Shown here: piece after piece, positions 43,301 through 56,478 of the stretch
Layout: each line of letters begins with the position of its first letter
Position numbering within the stretch: the stretch's first letter is position 1
Source of the DNA: Melieria omissa
Lineage: Eukaryota; Arthropoda; Insecta; Diptera; Ulidiidae
Assembly (NCBI GenBank): GCA_963971225.1
Contig: OZ020268.1
Location: forward strand, 15,911,032 to 15,975,031
Direction: 5' to 3'
Length of the DNA: 64,000 nt
Translations under genes and position numbers: made by a program
The notes under the pieces: generated by a model
Database searches by the model: none
What the model was told of the DNA's origin: nothing
What the model saw: only the letters and a program-made list of their open reading frames with translations

Positions 43301-46300
43301 TCATAATTTCTAACATTTCCCAACAAAAACAAAAACAATTTAAAAATATTTTCACCCATGTCAATACAAATTTTCAAGGCCACGTGTTGTAAATTTTGTC
43401 ACAATAAAATTGCTACATTGCTGGCTGTGTTGAACCAACGTAAATGTAGGAGAAATGAAGAGCAGCGCAAAGTTGTTGTTGCACAATTTTATTAACATGG
43501 AATGCTTGGTGGCGCTGGTAGTGCTGCCAAACTTTTGACATTGAAGATTGAATGATGCATTTTATTCACTTTATGTGTTGTTCACTTTATTTACTCATAT
43601 AGACACCCGAGCTCTTTGAGGACTGCAGCATAATTTTTCTTAGTCATCCAAAATGTGTTGTGTTTTTTCTGTAATCAAAACATTTGGTCCAATGGGAATG
43701 CGGGAATAATGTTCATATCGAAATTGTATACTACTGAAGGTCGGTTTTGTTGTTTTCAATTTCAGTTTATTTGCTATTAAAGTTCAAGTTATGTTGTAAA
43801 TGGTTTAAATGGTACGATTTGAATTAATTTTAATTGATTATATTCATTTATTATTTAGGTAAATGAATAACAAACTGTGATGAGCAAAATTTGGTTCGAG
43901 CCTTAAAATTCAAATCAAAATTTGTCAACTCTTAGTTCTGTCAACTCTCGTTGATCACTAGAAGTTTACAGTCTTCTTTTCAAGCCATCGAATTGAGGTC
44001 GTAGAATTGGCAAACGGTTAGCAAACAAGGACGCACAAAAATAAGACCACTTGGTAATAAGGACCCAAATCATACTAAGAAATACAACAATAATTTGCTC
44101 CTCTGTGTGTTGTAAAAGAAACTCAAATAAAGTCTACAGGGATTTAATGTATGCTTACTCGAGTACTTAAGCATGAATGCGGTGCGACAAATCATACAAA
44201 CGACGTAAATGAAGTGCCACAACTGCGACAGGCGTGGGCAATTTTCCATTTGGCAACGCACACATTCACAAGTGCGCCGCTCATGAAGTTTATTTGCGAA
44301 AACAAGAAACCTCCTTGTGCTGTTAAGCCTATTTTTATGCATAGCTCTGCGCAACGAACGAAACGTCAAATTAATATTTTACGTTTGTATTTATTTATTG
44401 CATTTTTCTTTCGCATTGTTTGTGATTTTTGTTTGTGTGTTTATAGCAGCACGCGTTGCGCTGGCAGCGATCATATCACTTGCTAACTGGCGGGATGCCT
44501 GGCTGGCAGATGTAATGCAATACGACACATATGTTTGCCAGGCGTCCTTCAACGCGTCGGCGACACATGCTGTTGTGAGTTGCCACGAAGTGAAATATCG
44601 AATGCGTTGTGCGAATGATGGCCTGAAGACTCAAAATACACAGGCTGACGTTCGAGAGGCTTTGAAGCGGGCTTCGCTTACAGACGCGTCGCTTTTATCA
44701 GGTTTTATATGTGCGATACATTCCTACATACAAACATATGTAAACGTATATTATTGCATATGACAATGGAAGCACCTGCGGAAAACAGCATTTAGCAGCC
44801 AATATGTTTGTTTGTGTGTGCCTGGGCAAAGCCAGCAGGAATCCTGCTGCTGCTGAATGGATCACTCATTCTAAAAGTGTGCCGTGAGAAAATGTTGCAG
44901 CTGCCTTTTCGTCACTTGGGGGTGTGAGAGGAGTTTTGTCCAAATATATAGCAATCCGCAAATGCTCCCAGGACAAACTCAGCGGAGTGCTCAGGCTAAC
45001 CTTAGATAAGTACAGAGGCGCAGGAAACAATTGGGAAACTGTCAAGGCTTTGATATTGAAGCAATAACTTTGCAGACTTGTTGAGGTTTATTATTTCAAA
45101 ATTTATTTTCCCCATCAAAACTGAGTGCTGCCACTACGTACAAAAGAATATTGCGTACGTGTTAATGTTGCACTGAAAATTGAGTTCAAAATGCATTGAA
45201 AATTACGCGAATTTTTTCAACTGATCCTTGGCGTCAGACCGACGTATTTCACACCCTAAGACGCGCCCATAACCACACCAGTGTATATTTTCGTTTGTAG
45301 TTATGTGCTGGTGACAATGCCAAACAGCTTTTCCTGCCGCCACTTCACTTAGCGGCACTTCGATTCGATTCTCTTCTCTTTTCTTTGTTTTCGTTTCATT
45401 TATTATCCGCTCAAGACACAAAATCCCTATTGATGAAAGTATAAACGACACTTTCCATTGAACGCAGATACAACAATAACAAAAACCATCATGAAGACAA
45501 CAATTGTCGCTGCTGATGTGTGTGTATGTGTGTGTGTATACATATGTGTTTAGCTTCCGTTCATTTACCTTCCCCACAACGCAGTTGAATTGGATTTCGA
45601 GAGTGTCGTGCGCAGCAGCTCGAAGCGACAACAGCGCCACTTGGCTTCGATTGCGCCACGGCTGGCGGAAAATTTAGTCAACCGCGCGCCAGCAGCAGCC
45701 ATTCAAATGTCAATGCAAATCGACTCGCTCATTCATGGCCACCACGCTTCGGCGATGTCATTAAAGCTTTTACTCGGCAATATTTAAGTGAAAATACTCT
45801 TCAGAATTGAAAATGTCTTCTGAACATTTATGAGTCACGTTAAGCTATATTCCAAGAATTTAATTAATATCTATCGAGTTTTTCATGGGAAATGGGAAAA
45901 TTGAAAGCGACCTGCGACCTAAATTAATTGATCAAAACCAGCTAAAGTCCTCTTAATGGCTTTTGCTTCTGTTATTATATATTTTTCAGTTTATTGTAAT
46001 TAAGTCGGATACATGGCACTTCACAACACACCACACCCGCCGGAAATTGATTTTCGCATAACTACCACGCCCACACCCACGACCTTTGTGGCTGTGGCAA
46101 CTCGATTGGATTTGCAGTGGCGCAAATAAATCACAACAATTTATGCAATAGCACAAAATATTGTAAATGCAAACGTCATCTCCGACACATATTGCCTATC
46201 AAATACAACAACAACAACAATAATAACAAAGTGCAATGTAAGCACAAACATAATAGTTGACTGCAGCTGGCACAATTTTCTTCGTGTGATACTGCGCCAC

Positions 46301-47312
46301 AAATTGCAAAATTGCATTCCGAGAATTCGTGCGATATGGCAACGTCACCCATGGCAAGGATGCGTGCAGCTAATGTATTAAGCGGCGCACTTTTCATCGT
46401 GTTAAAATTGACTTTAACTTTAACAATTGCACAATGATGTGCTGCACGCAATTAACCGTTCAACTGTCGTTTTGTTTCTGTTTTACAACAACGTTGTTAT
46501 TGTTATTGCACCGCGCCACAACATGCACTCGACATGCGCTCGCTTCCGCCCGACACTGGTGCGGACATGAGTACATATGTATGTACGTAGATACATCGTT
46601 AATATGCACGCCAGCTTGGCTGACATTTTGCTGCCGTCTGCCACCTTGCTGCGGCCGGCATCGAACAAACTGTGGCAAAAAATGCGCAAAACATGCAACG
46701 AGCTACTGTCCGTTGCCCGATAAGAGCGAGCAATTTGTCACTGCGGCACATAAGTTGTAAAATATTGTCTGAATATAGTGAACATTGCAGCCCTCGCCTC
46801 GCCCCACCCCGTCACCATTAATGAGTCACACTCATTACAGGGATGGTTTTACTTCGAATTAAATTCAAAAAACAAAATTTAATTACATTTTACATGAGCG
46901 ACATTTAATTGCACGGTGACAATGATAACTTATTTTAAAAATTTCTGTGTTTATAAAATAAATAGATCGACCCAAATTAGTCAACTAGCTTATTATAAAC
47001 TTCAATTAATCATTATTATTTGTTTTAAATTAAATAAATATAAACTTGGAAAAGCCCGAAAATAAACTACCGGATGTCACCAGTACATAACTTTTTTAAT
47101 TTCGAGTGCAAACATTTTTAAGTTTTGTGGTTCTTTCAAAGAGTTGTGTGCTCGAATGTCGATTCAGCTTATACCAAATGTACAAAGATAAAACTTTTGC
47201 TTCAGGTGCCCTTCTATCAGACAATCGCAAACCGCTGAGTAAAATTATTTCATATGTAAAACGAAAATCTTGGATTTATTCCCTGTTAGGGCTGTTGTTC
47301 CATTAAGATATA
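40343..47312. other. Long stretch with no supportable gene
   Basis: Mostly AT-rich with short CA/GT runs (for example 41716-41736). The segment at about 42000-42320 is more GC-rich. It lies in an open frame of 287 codons (41800-42663, plus strand) with no domain, no repeats and a composition that looks like chance. I do not call it a gene. Promoter or distal exon sequence of the receptor could lie here, but I see no diagnostic motif. Confidence 0.5.
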
Positions 47313-48573
47313 TACGAGGGCAGTCCGATAAGTACTTAGCTCCACCGCCCGATGGTGCCACTATCGTAAGAGAAATTTACTACCGTGTAGTAGATCCTTG
47401 TAGACGGCTACTGTCAAAATGTCAGCCATATTGGATTTGTAGTTTTGTTTTGGCACAAAAACAAATACAAAAATGGAAAAAGAGCAATATCGGTCAGTGA
47501 TTCGATTTTTGTTTTTGGAAAGGGAATCGCGCAGCGAAATCAAAGAGCGCTTGGATGCTGTGTACGGTGACTCTTCTCCTTCAATGGCGACCGTCAAAAA
47601 TTGGTTCAACGAGTTTTAACGTGGTCGCACGTCAGTTTTTGATGAGCCACGCCCAGGTGCCCAAAAACGGCTACCACGGAAGATAACGTGACAAATGTCC
47701 ACGATCTAGTGTTGGCAGACGCCGATTGAAGGTGCACGAGATAGCTGAGACAGTCGGCATCTCAAAAGACCGCGTGGGTCATATCCTGCATGAAATATTG
47801 GGTATAAAAAAGCTGTCGGCTCGATAGATGCCGCGTTTGCTCACTCCGGACAACAAGCGCATCCGTGAGACCACTTCAGAGCAGTGTTTGACACTGTTTA
47901 AGCGCAATCCGAAGGAGTTTCTGCGTCGTTTCGTGACCGTCGACGAAACATGGATTCACTGGTATACACCAGAGACCAAGGAACAGTCGAAACAGTGGAC
48001 TTTGCCCGGCGAATGTGCTCCGAAGAAGGCAAAGACTGTTACATCGGCCGGAAAGGTTATGGCCATCGTTTTCTGGTATTCACAAGGTGTGATCTACATC
48101 GACTACCTGGAGAAGGGCAAAACGGTCACAGGGCTCTACTATGCCGAACTATTGGGCCGATTCGATGCCGAATTGCAGAAAAAACGGACCCATTTGGCGA
48201 AGAAAAAAGTGCTCTTCCACCATGACAACGCACCAGCTCACACCCCCGCCGTCGTCACGACCAAATTGGTCGCATTAGGCTACGAACAGCTGCCCCATCC
48301 ACCGTATTCTCCAGATTTCGCCCCGTGTGACTTCTTTTTGTTTCCAAATTTGAAAAAGTCACTCGCCGGGCAGAAATTTGAGTCGAATGAGGAGGTTATC
48401 ACCGCCACGGAGGCCTCCAGAAAACGTATTTTTCAGACGTGTTAAAGAAGTTGGAGCATCGCTGGGTCAAGTGTATCGAGTTGAAAGGAGACTACGTTGA
48501 GAAATAAATCGCCACTTCTCCAAAATTTTCGGTTTTCTTTTGTAGGCTAAGTACTTATCGGACCACCCTCATA
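47313..48573 (+). mobile_element. Near full-length mariner (1.26 kb), broken
   Basis: The body is 47315-48571 with TA at both ends. Inverted ends read GAGGG, then one or two variable bases, then GGTCCGATAAGTACTTAGC on the right and the matching CAGTCCGATAAGTACTTAGC on the left. This is a third mariner family in the window and the only one near full size. Confidence 0.92.
47473..48507 (+). pseudogene. Mariner transposase pseudogene, near full length
   Basis: The frame opens MEKEQYRSVIRFLFLERESR and keeps the N-terminal helix-turn-helix. It is disabled by TAA at 47617-47619, single-base losses near 47662 and 47728, TAG at 47826-47828, and a disruption near 48418 in the C-terminal part. The catalytic half is otherwise open from 47828 to 48445. 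VDETWIHW has the first catalytic Asp, HHDNAPAH the second and APCDFFLF the third, with 34 residues between the last two. This D,D34D arrangement is the mariner hallmark. The lesions make it inactive, though the coding sequence is otherwise well kept. Confidence 0.93.
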
Positions 48574-51500
48574 GGTACAAGTACAAGTGTTTGTGAACTG
48601 ACATATGTACATAATTTCAGTCATGGTAAGTTGTAAAAAACAATTACATTACATTAGAACTTAATTACTTTTGGTTCAAACAAACATTGTCATCGACGCG
48701 TAGTATTTAATTATGCATGTACACACATTTGGTATGCACGTATATATGTACATATGTATTTATAATTGTTTCGACAGTCCGGTGAACGTTGCACTTTCCT
48801 GGACATTTGTTGTTTACGAGCGAGTACATAGTTGGCAAAATTTTGAACACGAACTGCCGAGTGTCCGCTAATGAAAAAACACATAACAACAACAATAACA
48901 AGAATAACCGTTCTTTCAGTTATAACAATTAACAGTTGATCGAGTGCGCACCTCTTCAAAGAAAAACAACAATACAAACGTGAAAACAAAGTAACATCAT
49001 CGACAAGCGGCAAATACAAACACTTTGATACTTAAACATATTTTAGTTTTCTTTACGTTCTTGGCGAGCATTTTAATGTGCGCCTGCCATTCTGTCCGTT
49101 AATTAGTTGAGTCAATCAACAGCAAGAAATTATCAACTGCCCATATTGTACAAACACTCCAGCAAACGCACACTTACACAAATTTCTATATGATGTGTAA
49201 CAGTTTGTATACAGAATGGTTGGAGCCTTGAAACTTTTCAAAGTCTGCACTGCAACAATTTTGAGTGGGCGCGTCTGATGCTCGCCAGCCGCAAAATCAA
49301 AATTAATTACACTGCCGACTGCGGGTCGCATGAAAACAAAAAGTATAGCTTATGCAAGGCTTAAGAAATTGTGCACACAAAAACTGGCATCACCCGTGCA
49401 TAGCGGCGCGGCAGTGGTTTCGCCACTGTCTGCTAACAAAATGCGCTTCACGAAAGCGATAGGCGTCGTTTTGTAACAGCTTCCGTGACAGCTCAAAATT
49501 AATTCACACCCAATTATGAGTGCGCATATTTGTTGTCACCACTACAAACAGCAACTGAAGAATATTGATTTCAGATCTACTGCGGCATAACCAGCCGTTG
49601 ATTGAATTTCAATGAGCGTCGTGATGGCGCTGACACTAGGCGCCCAAGTTTTCCGCAGCCATGGTGATTGTTGATGATTGCATAAAAGTATCAACAACCT
49701 TTAGTGCGTATAACTTCATCAACAAAGAACGTTTGTAAAAAAGCGAGGTGGCTATTATGTTTTATAAGTAACGGACGAGTTTGTACTTAAAAAATTTGTC
49801 ACTTTTAATGAAAATAAAACTAGAATAAAACTAAAGAAAAATCTATCAAACTAGTATGGCAGCCCAATTATGTAATTCGAACAATACAATTTATTGTTTA
49901 AAAAAATTATTAATAATGTTTCGATAATCCTTATTTAATAAGGAATTTTTTCTGAATCAATTTTACCCGCAGAGTTTTGCCACTTCGTGCTGGGAGTCCA
50001 GCCACCAGAAGAAAAATTGTTGTTGTTATTGAGTCGACATTCACAGGCATAACCCTCAGAATTGCCGTGCTACTTGTTTTTGGTTCTCTCTGCAAATACT
50101 TACAGGACTCTCCTGGCAATTATCTGTTTTAGGTGTTTACATTTTTGTCCGAAAACTTGTATCCTTGAGTGTGGAATGTCAAGCTGTTTTGGTTCGCAGA
50201 GCTAAGATCCTTCATTCTAATACAAATAATAATAAAAAAAATAATAAAAAATTAAGTAAAATAAAAAAATAAATTTTAAATTAAAATAATTCAACTTTCA
50301 TCATTGCCAAAATTGCGCTGTTGTAAAAATGTCAGCAAATTCGTCTCCTCTTTTTTCAAAGTTCTGCTTACATCAGTAAACTCTGATTTACTAACTTATT
50401 TCAATAAATTCCAACGACTGAAGTTAAACTTAAAGCGCACTAAACAACTGTGAAGCCATTTATAATGCAAATATAGTATTTGAAATTATAAATACAAAAA
50501 CAGGTGAGGAGACAGGTCAATGAAATCGAATTGCAAACTCTTTGTTCGCAAAGGTGATTAACATTTTAAGCGAAACTGTGTTGAATGAACGAGAAATTTC
50601 CATACAACACGAATGATAAAATAATATTCAATAACTCTGCGAATTATCGGCAATTCAAGATGCTCTCTTGAGCAACTGCCATTCCACTTAATATGCGATT
50701 TTATTAGCGACCAACAACACTGAAATCATCAATTCAACGCTCAAGCGCCGTCGTTGTTGCAATCATTGAGCGGCAAATGGTTAATTTGCTGTTCATTGTA
50801 TGAAGACGATTTGTTGGCAAAGCGCACAATTTGCAAACTGACTGCAATTTCAATGAAGCTGGCATTGTGTGAGAGGAGCAGATGGCCAGCGTACGCCAAC
50901 CGCGATAACAGTGAGAACAACACTGTTGCTTTGTGTATGTACGAGCAAATTGTTTGTGTTTGTCAGGTTTATTATTTATGTAAGCATACATACTCGTACA
51001 TAAGTACATTCATTTATACATTCATGCATTGGTGTCGGAGAGTAATGTAAATAAATTGCAGCGCGCTGCCAAAGTTCAAAAGTCAATTAAACACTCGACT
51101 GCTACGGGGCATTTAATTACTTTAAGCAACTACAAGTACTAACGTAATGCACTCGTAAATATTACAAAATTATTAATGAGAAATTATTACAAATATTTTA
51201 TGCATAATTAATTTATGAATAAATTATTTTGTTTTTACTTCACAAGGAACTTCCTTCTTTGAATTTCACTGTTTTAACAAAATGTTGTTGAAGCGAAAAA
51301 TCCATACTTAATTCCATACTTAATTCCAAATTTATTGTTTCTGACAGCTTGACAGACATACATACTCATATCTTTAGTTTTCCTCACTGTTCTCGACGAC
51401 GACCAAAGTGATTTTCCGCCCCTGATACCTCAGATACCCAGCATACATATATAGTCAAATTAAATTGCAGCTGCAGCTCGAACGCCTACTGACAGCTATT

Positions 51501-54500
51501 TAAATACTTTTAGCGCTTGGTGCCGGTTGCTATGGTGAGACCGATAAATAAAAGACACAAATAACAAAGCAAAACAAATACTGATAATATGCAGCGCGCT
51601 TTGTTTGTGTGCGAGCACTTGATATTTATTCACATGCACAAAAAATTCGATATTTATGTATGCACGCACATTCGAGTTGGATACGTGTATGCATGAGAAA
51701 ATTCACTCAACTCTGCGCCGGAAAGTATGCCTCCAACTGACCGCCGATATGGCACATGTGTGTGCGTGCAGGTGCATGCAAACGGATTCGCATAACAGAC
51801 ACAGACGCAGCACAAATCAACACGGCCACCTTTTTAACTTATTTGAGCGCCACACGACGGCAGCAGTTTGTTTATGTTACATTGTTGTCGTTGTTGTTTG
51901 TTTTTGTATTTTAGTTTTGTCTGAATATTGTTGACTTGGTAACTTTTTAAGACTTTTCGTCTGCCCGTTTGGATCATTCTGCGAGTACGATTGTTTTGGC
52001 TTTTGCATCGGCTCATCGTTGCACGCCAGTGTGTCTTGTGTTGCTCCGCTCAATTATGTTGTCATATGACATAATATTTTCGTATGTAGATGTGTACATG
52101 CATGCGTGTTTTTATTGATATTATAATAAATTATAATAAATTTGGAAAGTAAAACAAACAGTTTTCTCGTGTAGACAGGTGCGTGGGACGCTCGTAACAT
52201 ACGCCACTAAACACATACATATATATCAGAAAATCAATTTTAACAGACTTTTTACAAACAAGCAGGCACATTTGTTTGTTGTTTGCGCATTTTGACGATA
52301 GCAGCGTCGCAAATCAGCCAACAGTGATGAATGATTTTTGTTACTGGCGGAACACGAAATGGGTTCGCAACATATGTCTGTATGTTTGTATGTGTCTGAT
52401 GTGTACTTACATACAAAAAATATATACCCCACAATTTAATCACTATAAATTAATCATTTGGGAAAATTTCGGTCATGATTTTTTGGCTCAATAAAATTAC
52501 TCATACGCCCTGTGGTACAAAGTATAAAATATGCAAAGGCAACCATTACGACTTTCTTTTTATCTTCTTTTATCACTTGTATCCTTTGTTTTTAATGCAA
52601 CATCATTACAACAAGCAACTAAATGTAATAAATGTGGACTTGCGCATTAAAAAATAACCATGCTAACGTTGCTGTGGCTGTACGCAGATTCGTTCACGCA
52701 CGACTTTGTGCTTCATTGCATACGTAAGGGCGCTTAAGAGCACAATGTCATAAATTAATAACAACTACAACTGTAATGTCGACAACAACAACAACAAAAA
52801 AGGCAAGTAAAACAATAATATGACGGGAAAAAAAACTATTTAAATTTGTAATGCGAGCGGCGAGAACGGTTACAGACATTAAAAGCACACACACACACTA
52901 ATAAATGTATGTCAGATTATGTGTGAGCAATGTTGGCGCACCAAAAACAACAACACTATTGCAGAAAGCGCGACGTTAACGCGAAAAGTTTATATTAGAA
53001 ATACACATGTAGGTCGGGGACGTTTTCTAGCGCATTCGCTACGAGCGAACTGTGCACTGCATATCGCGTTATCTCGACTTGATGATGCGAAGGACACATG
53101 CGGGTCAAAGCGCAGTTCATTGCCACACACAGATTCAATGCAGTTCATAGAGTATTTCTTCCGCTTTTATTGAGCTTACAAGCAAAAGTAAGACTCCGCT
53201 TGTGAGAACAAGTTCCAGCTCAGTTTTTCTAGCGAAAAATAGGCTGTCATGAAAGAAAATGTCTTATTAATCAAATTTTTTCAAGTAAGCTACAATTAAA
53301 TATTTATATATTTTGTTGATTTCTAATACCAACACATTCCCCGTGCACTTAGGCTGCTTGGGTAATGACGTATGGAAGAGTCGGGAAAGAGTTTTTCTCC
53401 TCCAAAGCTTTACCTCTCCTGGAGATCCAGTATGTCGCCGTTTGGTATACTTTCGCTAGTCGGTTCAAGTTACATGGGTACATTGAAACCATCAGCAGTC
53501 TGAACACTAGCACAAAAGGTCGAACGACGCAAGAAAATTATAAAAAGTATGCTTTGATTAAATATCTACATATTTTTAATTTTTGTTTTTTTCAGCATTG
53601 AATAGTATGAAATTCTAAATCGATAGCTTATCGATATGCTTTAATAATCGGCATCACTCTTTAAGTTCACCCACTCAACTACCGCGCAACGAGTACACTT
53701 GAGCCTAATGCGTTGTGAAATTAGGAACAACAAATAAATATGATTAAATGTGCGCGCAGAAGTGACAACAAGGCAATTTGTCATTTTTGTCATGTGACAT
53801 GTTAAGTCAATGAAATTTGTAATTTCTTATTTTTATTAGAAAATATCACTCGAACCATTGAGCGACTCTAAACAGTGAAGGAGTGTAGAAATAATCCAAA
53901 CTACGAGCATAGACACCTATAGACCTCTAACTGGTATCACTGGAGTCTTAACAACTCTATACGTGATCGATGGTCCAACCAGTTGAACCCAATCCATTGC
54001 TACGGCGCTTCTTCCATGCCGAGCGCACTGAATCAGAATCCAATATTTCATTCAAAACAATTATCGACAACACATCATATTTATGCTTCGATTTTGCTAC
54101 GACGAACTGTATTTAAAGCTAACCCTGAAGCATTTCACCATTTCACATCCAGTTGACTAAAAGTAGCAGCAAGCAATTTTCCTTCGAAGGATCCTTGCCG
54201 ACGCTCTGGCGCATCTACATAAACCGAAAGCGGAAAAAGTAAAATGAAATAAATTACTAAAAACCCATTAAAGCGACAATAAAATCAGATTACCAACGGG
54301 AAGGCAAACGAGTGCATGAAGTATGTCGAATATTGCGCACAGACACAAACGTTCACACATATGCAAGATTGATACGGACACGTTTGGAATGAATTTTTCC
54401 AGTTCATAATGGCGCAGAAATAATTTAATCCTGAAATCAAATCACATTTTCGCACTTCCCTAATCGGCCATAAAACTTCATGTGCATATAATAGCAAATA

Positions 54501-55262
54501 AATTAAAGTAACAAGTGGTAAATTGCAAATGGCAAATTGTGACTGTAGCAACAAGCTCGACACTGCTAGCCACAGCACAGCAGCTGGATCTGGAGCAGAA
54601 GGAAGTGAGTGTAGACAAGCGGGAAATCTATATATGTATGTGGTAAATGTGCTCTCCACATGTGAAGTGATGTTTGCCTGGTGGTTGGCGACTGACGACA
54701 CAAGTAAAAGATGACAACAATAAATATGAATGAAGTGCGACAGATGCGTAACACGCACAAATTCACGCTTAAATCCGGTAATTCGTGTTTGTGTGTGGCA
54801 AGTTGATGCGTTGCTAATAAATCGCCAGGATTAATGGGACTTGACGCTAACGCCGAGTCCATGCTGTAATGCTATGCTGCAAGAATAGAAAAACATTCTT
54901 TTGCCGGCTGACATCGCCAAATATGTGTGAAAATTTAATGCTTTCGCACGACTTCAAGAGTGGCGCGCGCAAAAATGTTAGTGCAACGATGGTTATTCAG
55001 TACTGTTCAAAGTTACCTTCGTAGGCAGCTTACAGTGACAGCAACGGCCATAGTCTGCTATGGCTTTCTTGTTTGTCATGTTCACCCTAAGACTAAACCC
55101 ACTACAAAATACTTAAATGAACGACATTGGAGAGAAGCTGATGAATTTTAATTTTGTTGAATTGAGGTTAGGTTAGTTTGGTTGGTTGGTTTGGTTTGGT
55201 TTGATGTTAAAATTTCTTGCTCCAGGTTACATTTTGGTTACGACAACCACACAACTTAGTTG
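48574..55262. other. Long stretch with no supportable gene
   Basis: AT-rich with scattered CA/GT and TATG words. A 6-bp stem (CAGTGG and CCACTG, 5-nt loop) is at about 49412-49428. A GGTTAGGTTAG and GGTTT-rich run lies at about 55169-55204, just before the hAT MITE. No coding exon could be recognised. Confidence 0.5.
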
Positions 55263-55445
55263 CCAAGTTTCAGTGGCGGATTCAGGGGGGTGTTTTGGGG
55301 GTTGGAACCCCCCCCCCCCCCGAAATATTAGGATCGACATTAAAACTACATACAAATTAAAAGACAATTTATGAATATTAAAGGATTACTTTTTGAAACC
55401 CCCCCCCCCCCGAAATATTTTTCTAAATCCGCCCCTGCCAAGTTT
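55263..55445 (+). mobile_element. hAT MITE copy 2, 8-bp duplication
   Basis: The body is 55271-55437, flanked by perfect CCAAGTTT copies. Ends are CAGTGGCGGATTCAG and, reverse-complemented, CAGGGGCGGATTTAG. It is very similar to copy 1, including both C-runs and the ACATACAAATTAAAAG core. Confidence 0.95.
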
Positions 55446-55789
55446 GGTGATTAACTTACCGCATGGCACAACATGTGATATTGCTGGGAGCCGCACTTGT
55501 ATCGCTGTGGCTCATTTGTCTCAGAAGCGACAGTCGCTTGAAGACTTGAAGATGTAGAGTAGCTTTTTTTAATAAAATTGTGCTCTTGGCGGCAAAAGTT
55601 TTAGCATTTAATTGTAGTAATATAAAATACTTCTAATAATATCAAAGGAAAGAAAATTATGGTCACTCTCATTCAAGCCCATTTATAGACAAATACGCGC
55701 ACAAAGCTTTAGAAACCAATCAGAAATATGTCAGTAGCTGATGACTGTTTGCACTTTCATTAGCTTTACAATGCCAAGAGATTTAAATA
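55446..55789. other. Spacer between two transposons
   Basis: AT-rich; nothing recognised. Confidence 0.6.
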
Positions 55790-56283
55790 TTAGCCCTTTC
55801 GACCCCAACTTCACCTATTTGTCATTTGATAGCAAAAGCTACAATTGATTTATGGGTTTAATTTAAGCAGGCACCAACAAATTCATATTTTAAGAAGTGA
55901 ATTCAAAACAAATTAAAAAAATTTTACTGTTTTCCTCAAAATAATTTCCGATAAATTGCAGCGATAAAAGGGAAAGTTTGTGTTCAAATTGAAGTCTACG
56001 AATTGGGCGCGTTGGATCAAAACCCTGTTTCTTTACTAATGGTTAAATAAAATCAAAAAGTGATAATTTTGTATTTCTCCATAAATACTCGATAATTGTT
56101 CTGTAATAAAAAATATTGACACACAATTTATTTAACCCGTTTTAAGCTAAAATTGTTCAAAGGCAACTAGCTCTAGAACTCTAACAAAGAGGCGTGGTGA
56201 CTTCAAATGTCGTGTGCATTGCATGATTTAAATACCAAAAAGTAATCAAGACACATGGTAAAATTCGGAATCGAAAGGGTTAA
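55790..56283 (-). mobile_element. piggyBac-type element copy 2, no nested insertion
   Basis: The body is 55794-56279. The right flank is TTAA and the left is TTAG, one base off. Inverted ends are CCCTTTCGACCCC and, reverse-complemented, CCCTTTCGATTCC. It aligns in reverse with 17020-17917 but lacks about 250 bp near one end and has no hAT MITE at the matching site (AATTGATTTATGGG). Confidence 0.82.
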
Positions 56284-56309
56284 ACAATATTGTCTGTGCA
56301 AATATGTTT

Positions 56310-56478
56310 CTAAGGCCCAGGCGCAGATTCAGAAAAATATTTCGGGGGGTTTCAAAAAGTAATTCTTTAATATTTACAAAATGCCTTTTAATTTGTATGT
56401 AGTTTTATAAGCGATCCAAATATTTCGGGGGGTTTCAACCCCCAAAACACCCCCCTTGAATCCGCCACTGCTAAGGCC
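56310..56478 (-). mobile_element. hAT MITE copy 3, reverse orientation, 8-bp duplication
   Basis: The body is 56318-56470, flanked by perfect CTAAGGCC copies. It reads as the reverse complement of copies 1 and 2, from CAGGCGCAGATTCAG to TGAATCCGCCACTG. Its C-runs are shorter (six) than those of the other copies. Confidence 0.95.
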
